Assembly: GCF_001676615.1 (NCBI RefSeq)
Contig: NZ_LYXZ01000005.1
Location: 1 to 50,984 of the forward strand
Length of the DNA: 50,984 bases
Source of the DNA: Labrys sp. WJW
GTDB lineage: Bacteria > Pseudomonadota > Alphaproteobacteria > Rhizobiales > Labraceae
Reading direction: 5' to 3'
This document shows, one piece after another, positions 8,543 to 16,672 of the stretch. Every line of letters begins with the position of its first letter. Positions within the stretch are counted from its first letter, which is position 1. The notes below the pieces were generated by a model. It was given only the letters and a program-made list of their open reading frames with translations, ran no database searches and was not told the origin of the DNA. The position numbers and the translations under genes were made by a program.

Positions 8543-10438
8543 ATGGCTTCGCATGTCGATCATATCCGCGAGATCGAAAGCGTCGGCCTGGGCGCGGCAA
8601 CCATCCGCGACGCCACGGTGGTGCAAAGCTGGCTGCGCTGCATCAACAAGCACCGATTGGACCCGGCCCAGGCCTGCGAGGCCTATATCGTGCCGGATAC
8701 CCAGTTGCGCGAGCATCGCCAGCAATCGGAAGAACTGATCGCGATCGCCCGCTCGGGCCTCGAAAGCCTGTTCCGCCAGGTGGCGGGACAGAACTATGTG
8801 CTGCTGCTCTCCGACAGGGCCGGCGTGACCGTGGATTTCTACGGCGACCCGCTGTTCGACAACAATCTGCGCAAGGCCGGCCTCTATATGGGGTCGGAAT
8901 GGTCTGAGTCGCGGGCCGGCACCTGCGCCGTCGGTGCCTGCATCGAGGCCGGCGAGGCCCTGACCATCCATCAGACCGACCATTTCGACAATACCCACAC
9001 GCCGCTCTCCTGCACCGCCGCCCCGATATACGACATCCAGGGCGGGCTTTCGGCGGTGCTCGACATCTCCCTGCTCTCCTCGCCGATCAAGAAGGCCAGC
9101 CAGAACCTGGCACTGCATCTCGTCTCGGCCACGGTGCGGCGCATCGAGCTCGCCAATCTGATGGCGCAATCGAGCCGCGAATGGGTGCTGCGCTTCTCAC
9201 GCTCCCCGGAATTTCTCGATGTCGACCCGGAAGCCGGCATCGCCATCGACGGTTCCGGCCGCATCATCGGCATGACCAATGGCGGCGCCAAGGTGCTGGC
9301 GCGCTCGGGCAATCTCGACTGGCGCGACCCGCAGGCCCTGATCGGCCAGCCCCTGTCACGCTTCTTCGACATGGACATCGACGACCTGCCCGATCTGACA
9401 CGCCAGCATCGCCCGCAGGATCGCCTGGTCTTCGCACGCGACGGCAATGCCCTGTTCGCCCATGCCATCGAGCCCAATATCGCCGTGCGCTCGCCGGCAG
9501 GGGCACGCCACGACATTCCCGCCTCGCTACGCAATCTGAGCGGCGGCGACGGCCAGCTTGCCGCCTTGCAAGCCAAGGTCGCCAAGCTTGCGCCCCGGCC
9601 GGTCTCGATCCTCATCCAGGGCGAAACCGGCACGGGCAAGGAATATCTGGCCCGCGCCATCCATGAGGCGAGCGGTCGGACCGGCAAGTTCGTCGCGGTG
9701 AACTGTGCGGCGATCCCCGAGCCGCTGATCGAAAGCGAACTGTTCGGCCATCTGCCGGGCGCTTTCACCGGTGCTGCACCACGGGGACGGATCGGGCTGA
9801 TCGAGGAGGCCAATGGCGGCACGCTCTTCCTCGACGAGATCGGCGACATGCCTTTGGCGCTCCAGAGCCGGTTCCTGCGGGTGTTGTCGGAACGGGAGCT
9901 GATGCCGGTGGGCGCTTCACGCGCCAAGCCGCTGGACATCAGGGTGGTCTCCGCCTCCAACCGGCCGCTCGAGGCGCTCGCCAGGGATGGCGGCTTTCGT
10001 GAGGACCTGCTCTACCGGCTCAATGCCGCGACGCTCGTGCTGCCCGCCTTGCGCGAGCGCTCCGATTTCGTCTGGCTGCTCGACAAGATCCTTGCCAAGC
10101 ACCGCATGAACGGTGAGGCGCTGGCGGTTACACCGGCAGCGCTGCTCGCACTCAAGGCCCATCATTGGCCCGGCAATATCCGCGAACTCGACAATGTGGT
10201 CTCGGTGGCCGCGGTGCTCTGCCACAATGGCGTCATCGAGATGGGCGACCTGCCGGAAGCCCTCATGCGGCGGGCGCTGCCGCAGAGGAGCGAGGAGCCG
10301 CATACGCAAAGGGGCGCTCTCGAGGCCGTGCTCGCCAGTTGCAATTGGAACGTGTCACAGGCGGCTCGCAGCCTGGGCGTCGACCGCTCCACGGTGCATC
10401 GCCAGATCAAACGCCATGGCTTGAACCACCACAACTGA
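8543..10438 (+). CDS. Sigma-54-dependent transcriptional activator, AcoR type
   Basis: A 631-residue activator. The N-terminal half has a GAF-like sensor (about 60-200), including the SRAGTCAVGACIE segment. The AAA+ domain carries Walker A GETGTGKE (360-367) and the sigma-54 contact loop GAFTGA (406-411), with FLDEIGDMP as Walker B. The C-terminus is a Fis-type HTH (SQAARSLGVDRSTVHRQIKR). I chose the ATG at 8543; an in-frame start at 8384 would add 53 residues without family features. It activates from upstream sites with sigma-54 RNA polymerase. A sigma-54 promoter and inverted repeats lie just downstream, before the alcohol dehydrogenase gene. Confidence 0.94.
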   Translation: MASHVDHIREIESVGLGAATIRDATVVQSWLRCINKHRLDPAQACEAYIVPDTQLREHRQQSEELIAIARSGLESLFRQVAGQNYVLLLSDRAGVTVDFYGDPLFDNNLRKAGLYMGSEWSESRAGTCAVGACIEAGEALTIHQTDHFDNTHTPLSCTAAPIYDIQGGLSAVLDISLLSSPIKKASQNLALHLVSATVRRIELANLMAQSSREWVLRFSRSPEFLDVDPEAGIAIDGSGRIIGMTNGGAKVLARSGNLDWRDPQALIGQPLSRFFDMDIDDLPDLTRQHRPQDRLVFARDGNALFAHAIEPNIAVRSPAGARHDIPASLRNLSGGDGQLAALQAKVAKLAPRPVSILIQGETGTGKEYLARAIHEASGRTGKFVAVNCAAIPEPLIESELFGHLPGAFTGAAPRGRIGLIEEANGGTLFLDEIGDMPLALQSRFLRVLSERELMPVGASRAKPLDIRVVSASNRPLEALARDGGFREDLLYRLNAATLVLPALRERSDFVWLLDKILAKHRMNGEALAVTPAALLALKAHHWPGNIRELDNVVSVAAVLCHNGVIEMGDLPEALMRRALPQRSEEPHTQRGALEAVLASCNWNVSQAARSLGVDRSTVHRQIKRHGLNHHN

Positions 10439-10439
10439 C

Positions 10440-10492
10440 CTGTTGCAACAGCCTTGCCACAGCTGTGGCATCCGTTGCGCGCCGTGCAACGG
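10440..10492 (+). promoter_or_regulatory. Candidate activator-binding sites upstream of the sigma-54 promoter
   Basis: Three palindromes lie in a row: CTGTTGCAACAG (10440-10451), GCCACAGCTGTGGC (10456-10469) and CCGTTGC-N7-GCAACGG (10472-10492). The first and third share GTTGC/GCAAC half-sites. They lie 53-105 bp upstream of the -24 element, a usual distance for enhancer sites of AcoR-like activators. Confidence 0.65.
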
Positions 10493-10544
10493 TGATGCGC
10501 ATCCAAGCGGCCTGAAACCGCGCCAGGCCGCAGCTTCTGCCAGT

Positions 10545-10560
10545 TGGCACGGCGATTGCT
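10545..10560 (+). promoter_or_regulatory. Sigma-54 (-24/-12) promoter of the alcohol dehydrogenase-monooxygenase unit
   Basis: TTGGCACGGCGATTGC has the diagnostic GG (10546-10547) and GC (10558-10559) separated by exactly 10 bp, close to the consensus TGGCAC-N5-TTGC. Transcription should begin near 10571, ahead of the RBS GGGGAGG (10585-10591). Confidence 0.85.
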
Positions 10561-10600
10561 CTTCCTGCCCAACACCATGCAACAGGGGAGGAAGACAAGG

Positions 10601-11674
10601 ATGAAGGCCCTGCGATTTCATGCCGCCAAGGATCTGCGGCTCGAAGAACTGCCCAAGCCGGGTCAACCGGCGCCCGGACAGGTTCTGATCCGCAATCGTT
10701 TCGTCGGCATCTGCGGCACGGATCTGCACGAATATGCCTATGGCCCCATCTTCATCCCGGTCGAACCGCATCCCTTCAGCGGGACGAGTGGCCCGCAGAT
10801 CCTCGGCCATGAATTCGGCGGGGTGGTCGAGGCGGTCGGCGAAGGCGTCGAGGCGGTGAAGCCGGGTGATCGGGTCTCGGTACAGCCGCTGATCATGCCG
10901 CGTTCGGGCGATTATTTCGCCGATCGCGGCCTCTTCCACCTCAGCCCCCAGCTCGCCCTCGCCGGATTGAGCTGGGTCTCGGGCGGCATGGCCGATTATG
11001 CATTGCTCAACGACTACAATGTGCAGAAGATCCCCGACACGCTCAGCGACGAGGAAGCGGCGCTGGTCGAACCCAGCGCGGTGGCCGTCTATGCCTGCGA
11101 CCGCGGCGGCGTCACCGCCGGCTCGAGCGTGTTGGTGACGGGCGCCGGCCCGATCGGCCTGCTCACCCTATTGGCGGCCCGGGCCGCCGGCGCGGCCCAG
11201 CTCTTCGTCTCCGACATCAACGACAAGCGCCTCGCCTTCGCCAAGGCGGCCCTGCCCGATCTCGTCACCATCAACCCCAAGCGTGACAATCCCGGCGAGG
11301 TCGTGCGCGATCTCAGCGAGGGCAAGGTCGGCTGCGACGTGGCGATCGAATGCGTGGGCAACGAGCATGCGCTCAAGGCCTGCCTCGACGCCGTGCGCAA
11401 ACAGGGCGTGGTGGTGCAGACCGGGCTGCATCCGCACGAGAACCCGCTCGACTGGTTCCAGGTCACCTTCAAGGATGTCGATATTCGTGGTTCCTGGGCC
11501 TATCCCACCCATTACTGGCCGCGCGTCATCCGCCTGATCAGCTCCGGCCTGCTGCCGGCCAGCAAGGTCGTGACCCGCAAGATCACGCTCGACAGGGCCG
11601 TCACTGACGGCTTCGACGCCCTGCTCGACCCGGCCGGCGAACAGCTCAAGATCCTGATCGACCTGGCTCGATAA
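10601..11674 (+). CDS. Zinc-dependent alcohol dehydrogenase, 2,3-butanediol dehydrogenase-like
   Basis: A 357-residue medium-chain dehydrogenase. The catalytic zinc ligands are visible as C38 (GICGTDLHEY) and H70-E71 (LGHEFGGVV). The NAD-binding motif is VLVTGAGPIGLLT near 177-190. Overall layout is that of (R,R)-butanediol dehydrogenases (IxGTDLHEY, IPxxPHPxSG, LGHEFxG). Unusually, the segment that carries four structural-zinc cysteines in many relatives contains none here. It follows a sigma-54 promoter and precedes a flavin monooxygenase, so an alcohol-to-ketone step feeding an oxygenase is possible. The exact substrate is unknown. Confidence 0.9.
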   Translation: MKALRFHAAKDLRLEELPKPGQPAPGQVLIRNRFVGICGTDLHEYAYGPIFIPVEPHPFSGTSGPQILGHEFGGVVEAVGEGVEAVKPGDRVSVQPLIMPRSGDYFADRGLFHLSPQLALAGLSWVSGGMADYALLNDYNVQKIPDTLSDEEAALVEPSAVAVYACDRGGVTAGSSVLVTGAGPIGLLTLLAARAAGAAQLFVSDINDKRLAFAKAALPDLVTINPKRDNPGEVVRDLSEGKVGCDVAIECVGNEHALKACLDAVRKQGVVVQTGLHPHENPLDWFQVTFKDVDIRGSWAYPTHYWPRVIRLISSGLLPASKVVTRKITLDRAVTDGFDALLDPAGEQLKILIDLAR

Positions 11675-11781
11675 CGCCGGATTGCGGCGGCCGGCTCGGA
11701 AACAAGGAGCTTCAGCAAACAAGCGTTCGTTCTCTGTCCGCAGCAACAATCTCGACCAACATAAAAAACGGAGGAAATACC

Positions 11782-13584
11782 ATGCTCGATCAAAGCCCAC
11801 AGGCCAAGGTGGACGCGGTTCTGGCCAAGTTCGAAAAGGCGCTCGCAAGCGGCGACATCGACGCCGCGGTCAATTTGTTTCAGGAAGATTGCTATTGGCG
11901 CGACCTGGTGACCTTCACCTGGAACCTCCGCACCCTGGAAGGACGCGATGCCATCGGCGAGATGCTGAAGACGCAGCTGGCCGCCATCAAGCCCAGCCAT
12001 TTCCGCCAGGACGCCAACGAAGCCGCCAGCGATGGCAATGGCGTAACCGAGGGCTGGTTCGAGTTCGAGACGCAGGCGGCGCGTGGCTATGGCCATATCC
12101 GCCTGAAGAACGGCCTGATCTGGACGCTCCTCACCACCATGAGCGAATTGAAGGGCCATGAGGAACCCAAGGGCTTCCGCCGTCCTATGGGCGCCGAGCA
12201 CGGCAGCGATCCCACGCGCAAGACCTGGAAGGAAAAGCGCGAATCCGAGGCCTCGGAACTCGGCTTCAGCGAGCAGCCTTATGTCGTCATCATCGGCGGC
12301 GGCCAGGGCGGTATCGCCCTCGGCGCCCGGCTGCGACAGCTCGGCGTGCCGACCATCATCATCGAGAAGAACGAGCGACCGGGCGACAGCTGGCGCAAGC
12401 GCTACAAGTCGCTCTGCCTGCACGACCCGGTCTGGTACGACCACCTGCCCTACATCCCCTTCCCCGACAATTGGCCGGTTTTCGCACCCAAGGACAAGAT
12501 CGGCGACTGGCTGGAGATGTACACCAAGGTGATGGAGTTGAACTATTGGAGCTCCACCACCTGCAAATCCGCGAGCTTCGACGAGACGACCAAGGAATGG
12601 ACCGTGATCGTCGAGCGGGACGGCCGCGAGATCACCTTGAAACCCAAACAGCTCGTGCTGGCCACCGGCATGTCCGGCAAGGCCAATGTGCCCAAGATCA
12701 AGGGCCAGGACGTCTTCAAGGGCGAGCAGCAGCATTCCTCCCGCCATCCCGGCCCGGACGCCTATCGCGGCAAGAAAGTGGTGGTGGTCGGCTCCAACAA
12801 TTCGGCCCACGACATCTGCGCGGCCCTGTGGGAAGGCGGCGCCGACGTCACCATGCTGCAGCGCTCCTCCACCCATATCGTGAAATCGGACTCGCTGATG
12901 GAGATCGGGCTCGGCGACCTCTATTCGGAGCGCGCGGTGGCCGCCGGCATGACCACCCGCAAGGCCGATCTGATCTTCGCCTCGCTGCCCTATCGCATCC
13001 TGCATGAGTTCCAGGTGCCGGTGTACAACAAGATCCGCGAGAAGGACGCCGAGTTCTACAAGAGGCTGGAGAAGGCCGGCTTCATGCTCGATTTCGGCGA
13101 CGACGATTCCGGCCTGTTCATGAAATATCTGCGCCGCGGTTCCGGCTACTACATCGATGTGGGCGCCTGCGACCTGGTGGCGGATGGCCGGATCAAGCTG
13201 GTCAGCGGCGTCGGCATCCGCGAATTGAACGAAACCGGCGTCGTGCTGGAGGATGGCCGCGAACTGCCGGCCGATCTCATCGTCTATGCCACCGGCTACG
13301 GTTCGATGAACGGCTGGGCTGCCGACCTGATCTCCAAGGACGTGGCCGACAAGGTCGGCAAATGCTGGGGACTGGGCTCTGATACCACCAAGGATCCCGG
13401 GCCCTGGGAAGGCGAGCAGCGCAACATGTGGAAACCCACCCAGCAGGAAGCCCTATGGTTCCATGGCGGCAATCTGCACCAGTCGCGCCATTACTCGCTC
13501 TACCTCTCCCTGCAGCTCAAGGCGCGCAAGGAGGCGATCCCGACACCGGTCTACAAGATCCAGGAACGCCATCATCTGTCTTGA
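11782..13584 (+). CDS. NAD(P)/FAD-dependent flavin monooxygenase with N-terminal SnoaL/NTF2-like domain
   Basis: A 600-residue fusion. Residues about 8-125 are a SnoaL/NTF2-like fold (ASGDIDAAVNLFQEDCYWRD, then EGRDAIGEML). A flavin-monooxygenase module follows, with the FAD motif GGGQGG (172-177), GDSWRKRYKSLCLHDP, the Class B-like fingerprint FKGEQQH (312-318) and a second nucleotide site VVVVGSNNSAHD (333-344). It should use NAD(P)H and O2 to oxygenate a small substrate, perhaps a ketone made by the upstream dehydrogenase. RBS GGAGG lies before the ATG. It is followed by a terminator. The true substrate is unknown. Confidence 0.88.
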   Translation: MLDQSPQAKVDAVLAKFEKALASGDIDAAVNLFQEDCYWRDLVTFTWNLRTLEGRDAIGEMLKTQLAAIKPSHFRQDANEAASDGNGVTEGWFEFETQAARGYGHIRLKNGLIWTLLTTMSELKGHEEPKGFRRPMGAEHGSDPTRKTWKEKRESEASELGFSEQPYVVIIGGGQGGIALGARLRQLGVPTIIIEKNERPGDSWRKRYKSLCLHDPVWYDHLPYIPFPDNWPVFAPKDKIGDWLEMYTKVMELNYWSSTTCKSASFDETTKEWTVIVERDGREITLKPKQLVLATGMSGKANVPKIKGQDVFKGEQQHSSRHPGPDAYRGKKVVVVGSNNSAHDICAALWEGGADVTMLQRSSTHIVKSDSLMEIGLGDLYSERAVAAGMTTRKADLIFASLPYRILHEFQVPVYNKIREKDAEFYKRLEKAGFMLDFGDDDSGLFMKYLRRGSGYYIDVGACDLVADGRIKLVSGVGIRELNETGVVLEDGRELPADLIVYATGYGSMNGWAADLISKDVADKVGKCWGLGSDTTKDPGPWEGEQRNMWKPTQQEALWFHGGNLHQSRHYSLYLSLQLKARKEAIPTPVYKIQERHHLS

Positions 13585-13622
13585 GATCGGTGCCGCATTG
13601 TCGCGATAGATGATGGAACATC

Positions 13623-13650
13623 AGGGGTGGCCACAAGCCGCCCCTTTCTT
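13623..13650 (+). terminator. Terminator after the flavin monooxygenase gene
   Basis: Stem AGGGGTGGC / GCCGCCCCT (one G-U pair) with CACAA loop, followed by TTTCTT on the plus strand, 39 bp after the stop codon. Confidence 0.75.
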
Positions 13651-13660
13651 GCGAAGGGCG

Positions 13661-14746
13661 CTATTGCCCCCAACCCTCCCGGGCCGACAGGCTCGACAGG
13701 GCGGCGAGCAGATCGGTCTGGGTGACGAGACCGGCAATATGCTTGTCGTCATCGACGATGACCACGGCATGGGTGGTGCCGTTGGTCAGGGCCGGGATCA
13801 GGCCGAGCGCGGGTGCTCCCGGCGTGGACAGGGTCGGAAGCGTCATGACGTCGCCGACCTGCTTCACCGGACCGGCGAGATCGCGCAGGCCCACCGTGCC
13901 CACCACGCGTTCGTGGAAGTCGACGACCGGCAAGGTACGGACATTATGCTCGAGCAACAGCTTGATCGCCGTCTCGGCGCTGGCTTCGGGCTCGATGGTG
14001 ACGATATCGCGCGACATGATGTCGGCACAGGTCAGTTCGGCATGGGAGCGCGACAGCGCCCGCTGCTCGACCCGCCGCAGCAGACGGTCGAGGTCCTGCC
14101 GGTCGATGTCGAAGGTTTCGCCGAGATCGGTCAGCGCTCCCTCGATATCCTCGTCGCGGAAGCCGACCCGCAGGGAAGGGGCCGGGTCGGCGGTGCCATG
14201 CGTGCTGGCCGGCGCAGGCGCCGGTACATGCGGATAGGGATGGCGGGAGAAACGGTGGAACAGCCAGCCCAGCGCAACCAGCAATGCCGAGTTGAGGCAA
14301 ACCGGCACCAAGGCAAAGCTGAAGCCGGCAGCGGCCACCGCGGGTCCGCCGATCACTGCCGTCAGGGCAGCGGCCCCGCCCGGCGGATGGAGGCAGCGCG
14401 TCAGCGACATCACCGCGATGGCAAGCCCGACCGCCAGGCCGATGGCCAGCATTGGCTCGTGCACGAACTGCATGACCGTGATGCCGCACAGGGCCGAGAG
14501 CGTATTGCCGCCTATGATCGACCAGGGCTGCGCCAGTGGACTGGCCGGCACGGCAAAGAGCAGCACGGCCGAGGCCCCGACGGGCGCGACGATGAAGGGC
14601 AGATGCGGATCGCGGCCGAAGACGAGCGTGCAGACCAGCCCGGTCAAGCCGATACCGACGATGGCGCCCAGGCTGGCAAACAGCCGGTCGCGCAATGTGG
14701 CTCCGGCCAGGATCGGCACGAACAGCTTGAAGGGAAGAAACGCCAT
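13661..14746 (-). CDS. HPP-family integral membrane protein with C-terminal CBS domains
   Basis: A 361-residue protein. The N-terminal half (about 1-170) has at least four hydrophobic membrane segments and the family signature HPPGGAAALTAV. After a Pro/Ala-rich cytoplasmic linker, two CBS motifs follow (CADIMSRDIVTIEPEASAET and the later VVIVDDDKHIAGLVTQTDLL). HPP proteins have been linked to nitrite transport in plastids and cyanobacteria; CBS pairs usually sense adenosine nucleotides. The bacterial substrate is not established. It is a single leftward gene, convergent with the monooxygenase unit. Confidence 0.9.
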   Translation of the reverse strand: MAFLPFKLFVPILAGATLRDRLFASLGAIVGIGLTGLVCTLVFGRDPHLPFIVAPVGASAVLLFAVPASPLAQPWSIIGGNTLSALCGITVMQFVHEPMLAIGLAVGLAIAVMSLTRCLHPPGGAAALTAVIGGPAVAAAGFSFALVPVCLNSALLVALGWLFHRFSRHPYPHVPAPAPASTHGTADPAPSLRVGFRDEDIEGALTDLGETFDIDRQDLDRLLRRVEQRALSRSHAELTCADIMSRDIVTIEPEASAETAIKLLLEHNVRTLPVVDFHERVVGTVGLRDLAGPVKQVGDVMTLPTLSTPGAPALGLIPALTNGTTHAVVIVDDDKHIAGLVTQTDLLAALSSLSAREGWGQ

Positions 14747-15046
14747 AGCTTGACCCGGCAGACAGAACGGGCGGTCGGCCCGGCCGCGATATATCGCGAA
14801 GCGATAGGTGCTTAAAGCTTAGGCAGACACCATTCAAGGTACGAAAGGACGCAGCGAGGCTGTTCCCGGATGCGCGGACGTCACAGCGGCTTGCCTGCAG
14901 GCCGCGACATCCGCTCTTCCTTTCTGCAAACGCTATGTTTCCAAGAGCGGACGAGACGTCCGCGCACCCGGGGATCGAGGTGCAAAACCGGATCGCATCT
15001 GTACTCTCCCCTCGCACCAGCCCTGCAAATCACCTATCTCAGCAGC
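14747..15046. other. Intergenic region upstream of recR
   Basis: 300 bp between divergent HPP and recR genes. It must hold both promoters. Its centre (14871-14970) is an inverted-repeat element of the GCGGACGAGACGTCCGC family, described separately. Confidence 0.6.
14871..14970. repeat. BIME-like inverted-repeat element, family 2 (copy 1)
   Basis: Right unit AAGAGCGGACGAGACGTCCG (from 14943) is itself palindromic around GACGTC. A degenerate inverted unit lies to the left (GCGCGGACGTC... CCGCTCTT, 14872-14918). Related pairs occur at 15653-15726 and 18257-18368. Confidence 0.75.
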
Positions 15047-15649
15047 ATGGCATCCGTCACCGGCCCCGAAATCGAACGCCTGATCCAGTTGCTCGCCCGT
15101 TTGCCGGGGCTCGGGCCGCGTTCGGCCCGGCGGGCGGCACTGACGCTGATCAAGAAGCGCGAACAATTGATGGTGCCGCTGTCCTCCGCCCTGCAGATCG
15201 CCTGCGAACGCGTGGTGGTCTGTTCGAATTGCGGCAATATCGACACCTCGGATCCCTGCACCCTATGTAGCGATCCCCGGCGCGAGAACACACTCTTGGT
15301 GGTGGTCGAGGATGTCGCCGACCTCTGGGCTCTGGAGCGGGCCGGCGTGGTCAATGCCCGCTACCACGTGCTCGGCGGCACGCTCTCGCCGCTCGACGGC
15401 GTCGGGCCGGAGGATCTCACCATCGACAGGCTGGTCGCGCGCGTCGCCGAAGGCGGTGTCACCGAAGTGATTCTCGCCCTCAACGCCACGGTCGACGGCC
15501 AGACCACAGCCCACTACGTCACCGACCTTCTGGCCCCAACAGGCGTCAAGGTGACGAAACTGGCGCATGGCGTGCCGGTCGGAGGCGAGCTTGACTATCT
15601 CGACGAGGGCACCCTGGCTGCCGCGATCCGGAGCCGGACGCCGTTCTAG
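15047..15649 (+). CDS. recR: Recombination mediator protein RecR
   Basis: A 200-residue RecR. The N-terminal helix-hairpin-helix ([16 protein letters not shown]) is followed by the zinc finger C59-x2-C62 and C71-x2-C74, then a Toprim domain beginning [15 protein letters not shown], and the C-terminal ARGxP-like strand region ([20 protein letters not shown]). RecR works with RecO and RecF to load RecA on gapped DNA. The start at 15047 matches the family N-terminus. It normally sits behind ybaB; here it stands alone behind a repeat element. Confidence 0.97.
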   Translation: MASVTGPEIERLIQLLARLPGLGPRSARRAALTLIKKREQLMVPLSSALQIACERVVVCSNCGNIDTSDPCTLCSDPRRENTLLVVVEDVADLWALERAGVVNARYHVLGGTLSPLDGVGPEDLTIDRLVARVAEGGVTEVILALNATVDGQTTAHYVTDLLAPTGVKVTKLAHGVPVGGELDYLDEGTLAAAIRSRTPF

Positions 15650-15652
15650 ACA

Positions 15653-15726
15653 GGAGCGCGGACATCCTGTCCGCTCTTCTCATAGCAATGCAATGTTTCC
15701 AAGAGCGGACAGGATGTCCGCGCTCC
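15653..15726. repeat. BIME-like perfect inverted repeat, family 2 (copy 2)
   Basis: Two perfectly complementary 26-bp arms (15653-15678 and 15701-15726) built on GCGGACATCCTGTCCGC, with a 22-bp loop. It starts just after the recR stop and ends 11 bp before the next start, so it can form a very stable hairpin between recR and the one-carbon operon. Confidence 0.85.
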
Positions 15727-15737
15727 AAGGAGCCACC

Positions 15738-16040
15738 ATGCCCCAGCTCATCGTCACCTATTGGCGCGACATTCCCACCATGGTGGTGGCCAAGCAGGGC
15801 CGCACCAGCGCCAAGCGCGAACTGAGCTCCCGCTTCGGCGAGGCCGTCGACATGGCGGCGATGCGTGGCGGTGCCGCCGGCACGGATGATTACCTCGCCG
15901 AATTCCATCGCAGCCCCCCGATCGAGTGCGGCGACGACCTGGAAGCGGAAGTTTCGGCGGCGGCGGCCAAGATCGAGGCGGAATACGACAAGGAACGATT
16001 GGCAGCTCTTGCCAAGAATGGCGGCAGAGAAAACCGCTGA
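15738..16040 (+). CDS. Small 'virulence factor' family protein (PF13769-like)
   Basis: A 100-residue protein starting MPQLIVTYWRDIPTMVVAK, with RREL-like SAKRELSSRFGEAVDMAAMR and a charged helical end. I recognise this as the family labelled virulence factor in Pfam. Its real role is unclear, but family members recur beside one-carbon and corrinoid methyl-transfer genes in Rhizobiales. Here it is the first of three genes with metV and metF, 26 bp before metV. RBS AAGGAG lies before the ATG. Confidence 0.72.
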   Translation: MPQLIVTYWRDIPTMVVAKQGRTSAKRELSSRFGEAVDMAAMRGGAAGTDDYLAEFHRSPPIECGDDLEAEVSAAAAKIEAEYDKERLAALAKNGGRENR

Positions 16041-16066
16041 TCGCTCCAACGCGAGTTCCTTGAGAC

Positions 16067-16672
16067 ATGCGCACGCCCGCTGCCTTCGAAGCCACCGGAA
16101 AGCCACCGCGCGATGCGAAGAAATTCGCTTTGCGTTTCTGGGCCATCCGCCATTCCGCCGCGATGGAGCGGATCTATGACGGCGTCGAGTGGACGCTGGT
16201 CAAGCTCTCGCCCTTGTTCACGGCAATTGGCTGGGACAGGCTGGAAAAGCCGGTGGCCAAGGTGGAGAAGCTGGTCAAGTCGAACCTGTTCGACTGCAAG
16301 ATGTGCGGCCAATGCGCCCTGTCCTCCACCGGCATGTCCTGTCCGATGAACTGCCCGAAGGGCCTGCGCAACGGCCCCTGCGGCGGCGTCAGGGCCAATG
16401 GCAATTGCGAGGTCTATGCCGACATGCCCTGCGTCTGGGTCAAGGCCTATGAGGGTTCGCGCAACATGGCCGGCGGCAGTGCGATCGAAGTGCCGCAGGG
16501 ACCGGTCGATCACCGCCTGAAGGGGCAGTCCTCCTGGCTTTCCGTGGCCCGCGAGAAGTCGGGCTACAATGCCAGGATCGCGGCGGAGAAGGCGGCAGCG
16601 GCGGCCGCCGCCAAAGCCAAGGCTGCAGCAGCCAAGTCCAATGCTGTCGCCGCGAGCGGAGGCAAGCCATGA
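16067..16672 (+). CDS. MetV-like methylenetetrahydrofolate reductase C-terminal (MTHFR_C) protein, cysteine-rich
   Basis: A 201-residue protein with eight cysteines between residues 77 and 122 (C77, C80, C83, C92, C96, C105, C114, C122), in the segments DCKMCGQCALSSTGMSCPMN and CPKGLRNGPCGGVRANGNC. This matches the PF12225 partner domain, which in acetogens is the separate MetV subunit of a MetVF reductase. The last 40 residues are an Ala/Lys-rich tail. Its stop overlaps the metF start (ATGA, 16669-16672), supporting a complex. Metal content is inferred. Confidence 0.82.
   Translation: MRTPAAFEATGKPPRDAKKFALRFWAIRHSAAMERIYDGVEWTLVKLSPLFTAIGWDRLEKPVAKVEKLVKSNLFDCKMCGQCALSSTGMSCPMNCPKGLRNGPCGGVRANGNCEVYADMPCVWVKAYEGSRNMAGGSAIEVPQGPVDHRLKGQSSWLSVAREKSGYNARIAAEKAAAAAAAKAKAAAAKSNAVAASGGKP

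Noticed and set aside
11512..13005. Long leftward open frame opposite the flavin monooxygenase, and similar long frames opposite kup, dnaX and fhs
   Set aside because: They are typical antisense open frames of GC-rich genes: His/Gly/Arg/Asp-rich, without motifs, and opposite well-supported genes.
16067..16672. MetV-like protein as a ferredoxin
   Set aside because: The eight cysteines do not follow the CxxCxxCxxxCP ferredoxin pattern twice, and the spacing fits the MTHFR_C domain.
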